Below, in pieces: positions 17,022 to 24,590 of a stretch of DNA of 62,574 nt; within the stretch, counting starts at the first letter, position 1, and each line of letters begins with the position of its first letter. The position numbers were made by a program, and so were the translations under genes. The notes beneath the pieces were generated by a model. The model searched no databases, was not told the origin of the DNA, and worked only from the letters and a program-made list of their open reading frames with translations. The DNA lies in NCBI GenBank assembly GCA_002335425.1, contig DDCB01000004.1, positions 1-62,574 of the forward strand. The letters run 5' to 3'. Origin of the DNA: Chthonomonas sp. UBA2017 (lineage in GTDB: Bacteria; Armatimonadota; Fimbriimonadia; Fimbriimonadales; Fimbriimonadaceae).

Positions 17022-17956
17022 GCCGCTCTCTCCTTCAACAATTGGATCACTTTTTGATATTCAGCGTTGAAAAACTCCCAATCCTCGGGGACCCGCAATC
17101 GGTAGCCGTACCAGACCCAGTCAAAGCGCCGCGTCGCTTCTCGGATGTCAAGCGAGGGCGGCCTCGTCGGGCTCAGGCGAACTCGATGTTCATGCTCCCA
17201 GTTCGTTTCGGTCCGGATTAAGCGAGCGACTCCGGCGTCATCCAGTCGCACCAGGATCGCCAAGTAAAGCGCCCGGATCGCTTCGCGAGGCTTGCCTTCG
17301 GCATAAAGCCGCTCGGCCTCAAGCACCCATTCGTCTTCGGTCCGCATCGGCTCGTCATCTTCCAAGATTCCGCCCGATGCCTTGATTTTTTTCTTCCAGC
17401 CGAACACCCATCGAAATCGAGTGAAGACGATCCAAAGGAAAGCAAGGACCGCCACCCCAAGTAACGTCCACATCAGTCCGTAAAAGAGCCCGGAGAGCCA
17501 CCCGAATTCGGGAATTTCTCTCCTCGGCCGAGGTCTTTGTTCCCGACGAAACAGCTCGGCAATCCGCTCGGCAACCCGGCCGAGCCAGTTGCTCGACCCA
17601 CCCTCTGGATCGCGGATGAATTTCTTCTTCTTGAGCTCCTGGGCTCGGCTGGCGGCAGACGGGGCATCCGCCTCCGGGGGAAGAGCCGAGTTCAGATTTC
17701 CTTCAGCTCGGACCCTCAGGCGAAGCGCCCGGACAATCTCCTCTCGGTCCATGTTCTCCGCATTTTCTTTCAGGGCCTGGTCTTCGGGTCGGACCAGCGG
17801 AGAGTCTTTGATGACCTTTTGCGCGGTCTCGTTGCTGTCGGTAGCCTCGACTCGGCGCAAAAGCTGCTGGGTGGAGGAGTTCGTCCAGCCCACAGTCCAG
17901 CAAGTGAGGAGCGCGACCCCCCACGCCCATCTAAGCCAACAATCTCGGGTTCGCAC
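17018..17956 (-). CDS. DUF4129-containing membrane protein
   Basis: About 312 residues: an N-terminal hydrophobic segment, a charged linker, a membrane helix near residue 180 (MWTLLGVAVLAFLWIVF) and a C-terminal DUF4129 domain (AERLYAEGKPREAIRALYLAI, then a terminal RFDWVWYG). The start is GTG at 17956, which has GGAGG nine bases upstream. ATG at 17965 sits directly against that site and TTG at 17998 has none. It is followed by the DUF4350 gene with a 4-base overlap, and overlaps the upstream membrane-protein gene by 26 bases. Function is unknown. Confidence 0.8.
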   Translation of the reverse strand: MRTRDCWLRWAWGVALLTCWTVGWTNSSTQQLLRRVEATDSNETAQKVIKDSPLVRPEDQALKENAENMDREEIVRALRLRVRAEGNLNSALPPEADAPSAASRAQELKKKKFIRDPEGGSSNWLGRVAERIAELFRREQRPRPRREIPEFGWLSGLFYGLMWTLLGVAVLAFLWIVFTRFRWVFGWKKKIKASGGILEDDEPMRTEDEWVLEAERLYAEGKPREAIRALYLAILVRLDDAGVARLIRTETNWEHEHRVRLSPTRPPSLDIREATRRFDWVWYGYRLRVPEDWEFFNAEYQKVIQLLKERAA

Positions 17957-18980
17957 GGGCCGCATCCTCCGCCAGCATTTCGATGTCGTAGCCTTCAAGT
18001 CGAGCTCGTTGATTGAAATAGAGAAACGTCGTCAGGGCACACCAAACGGGGGCGACGAACACCGCCGCCAGGACAAACGGGACGGCATTGAGCAGGGTGA
18101 CCAACAGGCTGGAGGCCCAGCCGGTCCCAAAGAAAGATTGAACCCAGTTTTCCACTCCGATGAAACCCCAAGCAGCATCAAACCCAAACCCAACGATCAG
18201 CCCCATGACCGCCAGAAGAAGAACCCCCGAGATCAGAACGCCAAAGGGGCTGAAGAACGGCACCTTCTCGTTCAAGAGCTTGACGGCTCGCCGAACGGCC
18301 TTGCGGCCCTTGAGGCCCTCGATCACGACCACGCTCGGGACCAGAGCAAACCGACACAGGATCATCGGCCCGATCAAAAAGCTCGAAGCGACTCCCATCA
18401 CTCCGAGGATGGCGGCCAATCCGGTTGAGAGGTCGACTCCACGCCCCTCGCCCTCCAGGACGGCGCTGCCCAGCATCAGACCGAACGAAAGCAAGAGGGG
18501 CAACAGCGACCAGAAGAAAGCCGTCGCCAGCGGCCAAACCATCGGACCGATCGCTTCGGTTCCCGCTCGGGCTGCCGCTCGGTCATCGAGCTTGTTGCCG
18601 CACAAATAGTCGCTGCTGGCCGACGTGACGATGCCCGAAATCGCCGAAAGGGCGAGCATCATCAGCGGCACACCGATGCCGATCGCGGTTAGGAAGACCA
18701 GAAAGAGTTCGATTGCTTGGGCCGCCGGGTCGTCTGGAAAGGACGTCGTCGTCAAGGCTGGGACCAGGTAATAGCTCACGAACCGAAGGACGCCGTAAAT
18801 CAAGATGCAAGGCACCAACAGGTGGCGAACCAAGGACCAGCCCATCGACCGATAAAACTGAAAGGCCGAGTCCACAATCTCAAGCGAGGTCATCGGGCGA
18901 ATTCGGGTCCGCCGCTCCAGCGAACGGGTCCTGCGCGAAAGATATTCTAAAGCCGAATCGCGATCCGACACCTTCTCCAT
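17931..18980 (-). CDS. Six-helix integral membrane protein of unknown function
   Basis: About 349 residues with roughly six membrane helices, including LLVPCILIYGVLRFVSYYLV, VPLMMLALSAISGIVTSA and LLLAVMGLIVGFGFDA. The shape, with helix pairs separated by short loops, resembles YciC/DUF975-type proteins, but I cannot assign it. It is the first gene of an operon with the DUF4129 and DUF4350 proteins. ATG at 18980 was chosen; an upstream start at 19031 would run into the divergent LolA-like gene. Confidence 0.72.
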   Translation of the reverse strand: MEKVSDRDSALEYLSRRTRSLERRTRIRPMTSLEIVDSAFQFYRSMGWSLVRHLLVPCILIYGVLRFVSYYLVPALTTTSFPDDPAAQAIELFLVFLTAIGIGVPLMMLALSAISGIVTSASSDYLCGNKLDDRAAARAGTEAIGPMVWPLATAFFWSLLPLLLSFGLMLGSAVLEGEGRGVDLSTGLAAILGVMGVASSFLIGPMILCRFALVPSVVVIEGLKGRKAVRRAVKLLNEKVPFFSPFGVLISGVLLLAVMGLIVGFGFDAAWGFIGVENWVQSFFGTGWASSLLVTLLNAVPFVLAAVFVAPVWCALTTFLYFNQRARLEGYDIEMLAEDAARANPRLLA

Positions 18981-19054
18981 TCTAGCTGAGATCGCTCGAA
19001 AACCGTGAACGCAACCGTCCTTTGCCCTCAATCGTCTGCTTCATAATCCAAACC

Positions 19055-19780
19055 ATGACTTCGATCACTTTGATTGCCGCCCTTGCGATGTCGCCCCTGC
19101 CTCAATCCGTTTCGATTGACGATGTGTGGCAAGCGAATCTGCGAGATGCCAGCTTTACCGCGCGGATCGTTCAGGCGAGCCGGTCCGAGCTCTCCAAAAT
19201 CAACAAGGACTTCGCTACGTCCTTCCAACTCCTCGGGAACACCGCCCCAGTTCGGCTCAAAGAGCCTTTTAAGCTGAGAATCGAAACTAAAGAGGGCGAC
19301 ACGACCTTTCTCTTCATCGTCAACGGCACGACGCGAATTTCTCGTGCCCCCAAAGCCAACATCTCGGTTCGGCAGAACCTTGACAAGAGCCCGGGCAAGC
19401 GCCAAACGATCCTCGACTTCGGACTTTTGGCGCCGAGCCTGTTTCGCGATCTTTTCAAGGCCGAATTCGTCCGGATGGATCGAGCGACTGGCCACGCGGT
19501 TTTTGACCTAACCTATTTCCCGAACCTTCGGGACACCAGTCGGCAACGAATCTGGGTCGATCGCGATCGCAAGTTCATCGCCAAGCGAGAGTGGTATGCC
19601 CAACAAGACAAGCGACTCTTGGCGACTTTCACCTACTTGGCCCCAATCCAGGACGGCGGCATCTGGGCCCCCACGCGACTGGAAGTTCGCAACGCCGATA
19701 ACAAGCTCGCGGGCGTCATGGCGTACGAACAGATGAAGCTGAATACCGGCCTAGCCGAGAGTCTTTTCGCCGTCAACTAG
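19055..19780 (+). CDS. LolA-like outer-membrane lipoprotein carrier
   Basis: A 241-residue protein with a short signal peptide (MTSITLIAALAMSPLPQ) and the single-domain LolA/LppX half-barrel pattern: FTARIVQASRS, FKLRIETKEGDTTFLFIVNG and a long series of beta strands to IWAPTRLEVRNADNK. LolA-type proteins carry lipoproteins across the periplasm, which would fit a diderm cell. ATG at 19055 is preferred to TTG at 19022 because of the signal peptide; CATAAT lies 7 bases before it. No LolCDE gene is near. Confidence 0.78.
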   Translation: MTSITLIAALAMSPLPQSVSIDDVWQANLRDASFTARIVQASRSELSKINKDFATSFQLLGNTAPVRLKEPFKLRIETKEGDTTFLFIVNGTTRISRAPKANISVRQNLDKSPGKRQTILDFGLLAPSLFRDLFKAEFVRMDRATGHAVFDLTYFPNLRDTSRQRIWVDRDRKFIAKREWYAQQDKRLLATFTYLAPIQDGGIWAPTRLEVRNADNKLAGVMAYEQMKLNTGLAESLFAVN

Positions 19781-19831
19781 GGTTGCCTGGCCATCTTGAC
19801 CGCCCAGATTTTCAGAAAAGACGAGACTTTG

Positions 19832-19872
19832 GGCCCATAGGGCTTGAAAATATCAAGGTCTTGTTTTATAAT
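19832..19872 (+). promoter_or_regulatory. Promoter with palindromic GCCCATAGGGC element
   Basis: TTGAAA (19844-19849) and TATAAT (19867-19872) are separated by 17 bases, a near-consensus housekeeping promoter. The perfect inverted repeat GCCC-ATA-GGGC (19833-19843) abuts the -35, as expected for an operator. The same 14-mer GGCCCATAGGGCTT and similar downstream bases occur before the ECF sigma gene at 23893. Confidence 0.7.
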
Positions 19873-19894
19873 ATCAATATGACGGAGCATGATG

Positions 19895-20308
19895 ATGTCT
19901 GAGGAGAAATACCTGCGAATCCCGTCGAAAGATCCGGTCGATGGTGCCGACCTCTTTGTCAGCGAGCTGACGGGTGAACACAGCGGCATCTCGATCCGCG
20001 GGCGATTCGCCATTCCTCGCTATGCCAAGCTCGATGACGAGCAGGCCCATTTTCTGGAGACCTTTCTCCGGTGCCGAGGGATGCTCAATTCGGTCGAGAA
20101 GGAGCTCGGCCTCAGCTATCCGACCGTCCGCTCGAGGCTCGATAGCCTTTTGGACGCTCTCGGCCTGGAGCCCGTGAAAGAGCGGGGAAGTGACGGTCGG
20201 AAAGAGCGTGCCCTGGAAAAGAAGCGCAAGGTCTTGGACCTCTTGGAGCAAGGTGAAATATCGGCCGAAGAGGCCAAGTTGAGAATGAAGTCGGAGGAAG
20301 AGGCGTGA
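19895..20308 (+). CDS. DUF2089-family DNA-binding regulator
   Basis: A 137-residue protein resembling the DUF2089 family. FLRCRGMLNSVEKELGLSYPTVRSRLDSLL reads as a helix-turn-helix of the type that recognises DNA, and the C-terminus (LLEQGEISAEEAKLRM) resembles a SHOCT-like oligomerisation motif. Three tandem ATG codons occur at 19889-19897; the third is chosen because GGAG is 7 bases upstream. It has its own strong promoter and overlaps the DUF4097 gene by GTGA. It may bind the palindrome in its own promoter; that is inference. Confidence 0.78.
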   Translation: MSEEKYLRIPSKDPVDGADLFVSELTGEHSGISIRGRFAIPRYAKLDDEQAHFLETFLRCRGMLNSVEKELGLSYPTVRSRLDSLLDALGLEPVKERGSDGRKERALEKKRKVLDLLEQGEISAEEAKLRMKSEEEA

Positions 20309-21552
20309 ACGAAGAAGTTCGAAGAATCATGAAGCTGGTCGAGCAAGGCAAGCTCTCGGCCGAGGACGCCATGGAGCTGATCGATGCGTTCAATGAACCC
20401 AAGTCAGAGACCGGACCTGAATCGACGTCGCCTCCCCCACCCCCGGGCCCAGGCGAGCCTCCAAGCCCCCCCTCTCCGGGTGCTGCCGGTCCGAGCGGTC
20501 CCCCGCCGCCCCGAGATCGAAGCGAAGATCCGCTCTCGCAGTTGGTCGACGCCATCGAGAGAATTGGTCGCGGAGTGGCCTCCAGCGTGAATTGGAAAGA
20601 GGTCGCTGACCAAGCCAAGCAAGGCGCCAGCAAGGGGGTCGAAGCTCTCAAAAAGGCGAGCGAAGACATTCGGAAAGGCAAGATCAATTTCAACCTGTTT
20701 GGCAGTCACGTCGAGCGAGAACTCCGCCTCGGGTTCGAAGTGCCCGAAGGCAAGCTCTTGCGCATCGAAAACCCGACCGGAGACGTGCGCCTGATCGGAG
20801 GTCAATCAGAATCGGTGGTGATCGCCCAAGCGCGCGTCCACGGCTCCGACCGAGAGGACGCCCAGGCGAAAGCCGACCTCTACACCCTTGTGATCGAGGA
20901 GTCGGATCAGTGGGTGCTCATCAAGCAACCCGACATGAGCGGCCTCGCGGTCGACCTGGAAGTTCGCCTTGTGGGCAGTGTGCCGATCGAATGTCGAAGT
21001 GAGCACGGTGACGTCCAGGCCGACCAGTTGTCAAGCGGATTCAAGCTCGTTTCAAAAGCGGGAGATGTGAAGCTCGACAACGTTCATGGCGTCGTGGAGA
21101 TTCAGAACGCCGCTGGCGATCTGACGATGCACGGCTGCAACGTCCAGTCTCTGGCGGTCGAGCAAAAGCGCGGCGATCTCACTCTACATGAGGTCCGAGG
21201 CAATCTGAATCTTCGTTGCGCGTCGGGCGACGTCGAGTTGGAGGAGTGCTCCGGCAAGTCGATCTCCATCGAAGCTGTCTCGGGCGACATTAGCCTCGAT
21301 TTGGTGGACCCAGTGGCCGGCCATATCAACGTCCGGGCGGTCCATGGCGATGTCATCGTCCGCGTCGCGGATGGCGGCAATGCGCGAGTCATCCTCTCGA
21401 CTCTGCGTGGCGAAGCCTCGACCAACCTCGATCTGCAGGACGAAGCGATTACGGACCAGCGAATCACCGGGCGGCTGGGTGAGGGCCTCGGCACGATCGA
21501 CATCAGCGCCGTCAATGGCGACGTTCGGCTCGACCTGCGCGAGTATCTGTAA
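20305..21552 (+). CDS. SHOCT-like/DUF4097 beta-repeat protein
   Basis: A 415-residue protein: an N-terminal SHOCT-like helix pair (IMKLVEQGKLSAEDAMELIDAF), a proline-rich linker at about residues 35-70, then a DUF4097 beta-repeat region. The repeats carry recurrent G-D steps such as SEHGDVQADQL, SKAGDVKLDNV, NAAGDLTMHGC and CASGDVELEEC, about one per 18-20 residues, which suggests a right-handed beta-helix. DUF4097 proteins are often adhesin-like and paired with regulators. Translation is coupled to the DUF2089 gene by GTGA. No signal peptide is present, so it may be cytoplasmic. Confidence 0.82.
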   Translation: MNEEVRRIMKLVEQGKLSAEDAMELIDAFNEPKSETGPESTSPPPPPGPGEPPSPPSPGAAGPSGPPPPRDRSEDPLSQLVDAIERIGRGVASSVNWKEVADQAKQGASKGVEALKKASEDIRKGKINFNLFGSHVERELRLGFEVPEGKLLRIENPTGDVRLIGGQSESVVIAQARVHGSDREDAQAKADLYTLVIEESDQWVLIKQPDMSGLAVDLEVRLVGSVPIECRSEHGDVQADQLSSGFKLVSKAGDVKLDNVHGVVEIQNAAGDLTMHGCNVQSLAVEQKRGDLTLHEVRGNLNLRCASGDVELEECSGKSISIEAVSGDISLDLVDPVAGHINVRAVHGDVIVRVADGGNARVILSTLRGEASTNLDLQDEAITDQRITGRLGEGLGTIDISAVNGDVRLDLREYL

Positions 21553-21560
21553 GCTCGGGT

Positions 21561-21597
21561 CCCCCTCTCGCCGACCTTGGTGAGAGGGGGGCGTTTT
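21561..21597. terminator. Strong terminator hairpin
   Basis: CCCCCTCTC (21561-21569) pairs perfectly with GAGAGGGGG (21582-21590), and inner bases extend the stem with a G-T step and a CC/GG pair. A short TTTT follows. It lies between the DUF4097 gene and the convergent gene whose stop is at 21597. Confidence 0.8.
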
Positions 21598-22229
21598 CAG
21601 CCGCCGGCGATTTTTCGAATCTCGGCCCGACCGTCTTTGATGATCTGGTCCCAGGTTTTCCAAGTGCCCTTTTCAGGATCGATCGAACCGGCAATTTTGA
21701 GTTTCTTCATCTTCTGGGCCCATTCTTCAAACTGAGTCTGAGCCCGGCGGGCGCTCTCCAATCGACTTCGTCCGGGCGAGTGAGTTTTGAGATAGGCAAA
21801 AGCGAACATGATCTGAGCCATGCTCGCCTGGACCTTGAAGCCGTCGCCTTCGCGAATCAGGGGGCTCGTGAAGAATCGCGTCCGCTCAGAGACGATCGTG
21901 GGTCGAAAGGACCCGTTGGCCTGGAACGCGATCATCATCTGGCATTCGGGTGAGCTCCAAGAGATCGCACTGCCATCAGCTCTCCGCTGCAGGCTGGAGC
22001 CAGCCCAGACCGGCTCCACGACCAACTCCATGAATCGGGTGAGGCTCTCGGCGGAAACTCCCTGGACTTCTCGGCTTCGAAAGACGGTCTTCAGGAGCGC
22101 TCCATCCGAGCCTCGCAAGGCTAGATCAAATCGGTCCGACGCCTGTTCTTCAGACAGGCCAGCCAGGGCTGAGGCGACTCCGAATCCGACTCCGAACGCG
22201 GCGAAAAATGTGCGAGCAAGGGTTCTCAT
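21597..22229 (-). CDS. Secreted protein of unknown function
   Basis: About 210 residues with a signal peptide (MRTLARTFFAAFGVGFGVAS, ending ALAG). The mature part is mixed helix and strand with conserved-looking aromatic and basic positions (WSSPECQMMIAF, YLKTHSPGRSRLESARRAQ), and no recognised domain. A longer frame from 22292 would lack a proper signal peptide. The gene is monocistronic, ends at a terminator shared with the DUF4097 gene and is divergent from the secreted protein at 22340. Confidence 0.7.
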   Translation of the reverse strand: MRTLARTFFAAFGVGFGVASALAGLSEEQASDRFDLALRGSDGALLKTVFRSREVQGVSAESLTRFMELVVEPVWAGSSLQRRADGSAISWSSPECQMMIAFQANGSFRPTIVSERTRFFTSPLIREGDGFKVQASMAQIMFAFAYLKTHSPGRSRLESARRAQTQFEEWAQKMKKLKIAGSIDPEKGTWKTWDQIIKDGRAEIRKIAGG

Positions 22230-22242
22230 CGAATTCAGAGTA
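22230..22242 (-). promoter_or_regulatory. Putative leaderless -10 box
   Basis: On the minus strand TACTCT (22237-22242) is followed by GAATTCG and then the ATG at 22229, giving 7-base leaderless spacing without a ribosome site. Confidence 0.4.
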
Positions 22243-22260
22243 TCAGAAATCCGCAAAAGA

Positions 22261-22274
22261 GGGGAAGCTTCCCC
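22261..22274. promoter_or_regulatory. Perfect 14-bp palindrome in divergent promoter
   Basis: GGGGAAGCTTCCCC is a perfect palindrome between two divergent genes (starts at 22229 and 22340). It could be an operator; the flanking TATATT at 22296-22301 is a possible -10 for the rightward gene. Function is not shown by sequence alone. Confidence 0.35.
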
Positions 22275-22339
22275 GGCAAAAAGAAACATCACTCATATAT
22301 TTTGTAACAATAATCATTCATCATGACGTAGAGGCGGAT

Positions 22340-22855
22340 ATGCTACAGGCACTTTCGCTCTTCGTCACCCTCCTGCTCAGCCCGCTGAACCCGCCCGCCC
22401 CGCAAGATGCCAAGGTCGTTGACCTCAAAGACGGCTTTGTGCGCGTGGAGAGCAAGGATTACACCGTCGAAGTCCCCAAAGACTGGAAGATCAGCGATGA
22501 AACGCCTTGGGGCCAGCGAAAAGCCCAAGGATCAGGCCGAGCCGAGCTCGGAGTCATGACCGGGAGTGCCGCAGGGAGCACCTGGGAGCGGCTTTACGAG
22601 ACCAGCCTCTTTTTCATTCAGCGAGAAGAGCGAGGAACGCCGACCCCCTATAAGATCGAAAAGACCGATCAAGGTCTCGACGCCATGACCTTCTCGGTGA
22701 AGGATCGAAATGGATTTGCGTCGCGACGATACGTTGTGATCATGAATTCGGATCGTCGAATTCTGGCTCTCAGCGTCCGGATTCCGACCCAAGCCGAAGA
22801 AAAGAAGCTCGACGCCTACTTCCAACGCATGGTGAAGAGCGCCCGCTTCCTCTGA
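22340..22855 (+). CDS. Small secreted protein of unknown function
   Basis: A 171-residue protein starting at ATG 22340, with GAGGCGG upstream. The signal peptide is unusually plain, MLQALSLFVTLLLSPLNPPA, with no positive charge before the hydrophobic core. The mature part resembles small beta-barrel proteins: DYTVEVPKDWKISD and later FASRRYVVIMNSDRRILALS. No family is recognised. Its stop lies 12 bases from the end of the convergent HDOD gene. Confidence 0.7.
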   Translation: MLQALSLFVTLLLSPLNPPAPQDAKVVDLKDGFVRVESKDYTVEVPKDWKISDETPWGQRKAQGSGRAELGVMTGSAAGSTWERLYETSLFFIQREERGTPTPYKIEKTDQGLDAMTFSVKDRNGFASRRYVVIMNSDRRILALSVRIPTQAEEKKLDAYFQRMVKSARFL

Positions 22856-22867
22856 GAAGGGACTTGA

Positions 22868-23800
22868 TCAAGCAGCTTTCAACGTCTGCTCAGTCCGCGC
22901 AAGTTCATTGCTCACGACATTTCGAATGGCCTCGAGCTGCTCTTCCGGCAGCTCGAGGGCATCGAGCAAAGTAATATCCAGCTCCGCCGTGTGGTGGGGC
23001 GACTGATTTCGGAGCCCACATTGATGGGCCAGGGTTTCAGCGGCGGCGATCACGCACGTCGTCTCGTAGTGCTCGGCATCCATCATCGGATTATGGTGAT
23101 AGGTCACCGCCGCCTTGATGAGCCCGGTGAGGCCCCAAGTTTCACAAAGCACGGTCCCGACCTCGCAATGGTCATATCCGAGCCGAGACTGCTCGACCTC
23201 ATGAAGCGGAGTGTCGGCGTCAAACGCGATCTCCAAGACCTGATCATACTCGTCCGCTAAGAATCGATCGAGGGCGAGAATGCCGACGTTGTGGATCATG
23301 CCCGCCGTGTAGAGCTCGTCAGCGCACTCCGGCATTCGCATCTTCCCGAGGATTCGAGCGGCGGTGGCGGTCGCGAGGCTGTGCCGCCAGAATGCCGTCC
23401 GGTCAAAGCGCTGAGCCAGCGACCGAGAGTTACTGACGCTCTGGAACGCTGCACTGATCGCCAGCGAGCGAACGTTGTTCATCCCGAGCACGGCCACGGC
23501 TCGGGAGATGGTCGTGATGTTGTTCCCGCCAAAGACGGGAGAATTGGCGACTCGGAGCATTTTGGCCATGAGGCCCGCATCTTTGGCGACGACCTGCTCA
23601 ATCTGCCGGGGCGACGTTTTGGGATCGTCGGCCAACTTCAGCACATGGGTCACGGCCACCGGTAAGACCGGCAGATTCTCACTGCGAGAAATCTTCAGGG
23701 CAAGTTTCTTCAGCTCCACTGGTTCTGATTTTCGGTCTGATGACCCGGGGGCTTCAGGGCTCTCATCCCCGAAATTGAACCGAGTTTTCCACAGAAGCAT
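22868..23800 (-). CDS. Second HDOD-domain signalling protein
   Basis: A 310-residue HDOD protein. Standard segments are LPVLPVAVTHVLKLADDPKTS, KDAGLMAKMLRVANSPVFG and YTAGMIHNVGILALDRFLADEY; as usual for HDOD the HD metal-binding pair is replaced. It is about the same length as the HDOD protein at 6318-7178 but stands alone, convergent with a secreted protein and divergent from the ECF sigma gene. ATG at 23800 is preferred to TTG at 23806. A signalling role is likely; its target is unknown. Confidence 0.82.
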   Translation of the reverse strand: MLLWKTRFNFGDESPEAPGSSDRKSEPVELKKLALKISRSENLPVLPVAVTHVLKLADDPKTSPRQIEQVVAKDAGLMAKMLRVANSPVFGGNNITTISRAVAVLGMNNVRSLAISAAFQSVSNSRSLAQRFDRTAFWRHSLATATAARILGKMRMPECADELYTAGMIHNVGILALDRFLADEYDQVLEIAFDADTPLHEVEQSRLGYDHCEVGTVLCETWGLTGLIKAAVTYHHNPMMDAEHYETTCVIAAAETLAHQCGLRNQSPHHTAELDITLLDALELPEEQLEAIRNVVSNELARTEQTLKAA

Positions 23801-23892
23801 CGTCAAAACGCGGCCTTTTACCTGGGTGCGCGTTGCCGCACGTCTTGAAGTGCCTATTTATCAACCCCTGCGCCAATAAAAATAGGACTTGA

Positions 23893-23932
23893 GGCCCATA
23901 GGGCTTAATTTTATTGAGTCCTGTGTTAGAAT
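23893..23932 (+). promoter_or_regulatory. Promoter of ECF sigma gene sharing the GCCCATAGGGC element
   Basis: GGCCCATAGGGCTT (23893-23906), identical to 19832-19845, lies just upstream of TTAATT and of TAGAAT (23927-23932). Beyond the 14-mer, the segments share TAT, TC-TGT-TTA and AATATCA in the same order, with a one-base spacing change. The likely transcription start is near 23940. Confidence 0.65.
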
Positions 23933-23962
23933 ATCATTGTCCTTGGAGGGGACGAAGAGTGA

Positions 23963-24520
23963 ATGAAAACGTTGGATTGGGATCGGCATCTTGTGGAACG
24001 AGCGCAACTCGGGGAAAAAGTTGCATTCGAGCTCCTCGTCGACCAGTATCGCGATGCGGTGCAAAAGCACGCTCATCGAATTTTGCGGGACAAAGAAGAC
24101 GCGCTCGACGCCGTGCAGGACACGTTCCTGAAGGCCATGCGCGCGATCGGACGATTTCAGGCGGGACGGCCGGTGTTGCCTTGGCTGCTCAGAATCTGCA
24201 CGAACTGCTGTGTGGATGCGATTCGGGCTCGCAAGCAGCGGCCGGACTCGATTGAGCCAATCGAGATGACCCTCGCGGACGATGCGGCAACGGCGGATAC
24301 GATCTTGGAGCAGCGTTGGCTCCAAGAAGAGGTTCGGTCGGCGCTCGATCGACTCCCGAGTCGATATCGAGAGATTCTCTGGATGCGGCATTACCGCGAC
24401 ATGGAGGTCGCCGAGATTGCCGAAGTCCTCAAAAAGCCGGAGGGAACGATCAAGAGCTGGCTGTTTCGAGCCCGTGCCTTGTTGAAAAATGACCCGGCGA
24501 TGCCTCGTTTGGCCAGCTAA
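23963..24520 (+). CDS. ECF-type RNA polymerase sigma factor
   Basis: A 185-residue ECF sigma-70 factor. Region 2 runs from AFELLVDQYRDAVQKHAHRI through EDALDAVQDTFLKAMRAIGR to PWLLRICTNCCVDAIRARK; region 4 includes LPSRYREILWMRHYRDMEVAEI and the recognition helix PEGTIKSWLFRAR. There is no adjacent anti-sigma or membrane gene, so how activity is controlled is not visible. GGAGGGG lies about 11 bases before ATG 23963. A strong terminator follows, so it is monocistronic. It may act at its own promoter or at the matching one at 19832, which is inference. Confidence 0.92.
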   Translation: MKTLDWDRHLVERAQLGEKVAFELLVDQYRDAVQKHAHRILRDKEDALDAVQDTFLKAMRAIGRFQAGRPVLPWLLRICTNCCVDAIRARKQRPDSIEPIEMTLADDAATADTILEQRWLQEEVRSALDRLPSRYREILWMRHYRDMEVAEIAEVLKKPEGTIKSWLFRARALLKNDPAMPRLAS

Positions 24521-24542
24521 AGAGCACTCAACTCTCCATCAG

Positions 24543-24580
24543 CTCCTTGCCCCTGAACCCTCGGGGCAGGGAGTTTTTTT
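24543..24580 (+). terminator. Rho-independent terminator after the ECF sigma gene
   Basis: CTCCTTGCCCC (24543-24553) pairs with GGGGCAGGGAG (24563-24573), with one G-T wobble and a 9-base loop, followed by seven Ts. This is a textbook intrinsic terminator. Confidence 0.92.
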
Positions 24581-24590
24581 GCGAGCGGTC

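Noticed and set aside
15978..17057. 359-codon plus-strand frame
   Set aside because: Antisense to the DUF4350 gene, which is supported by domain and operon overlap.
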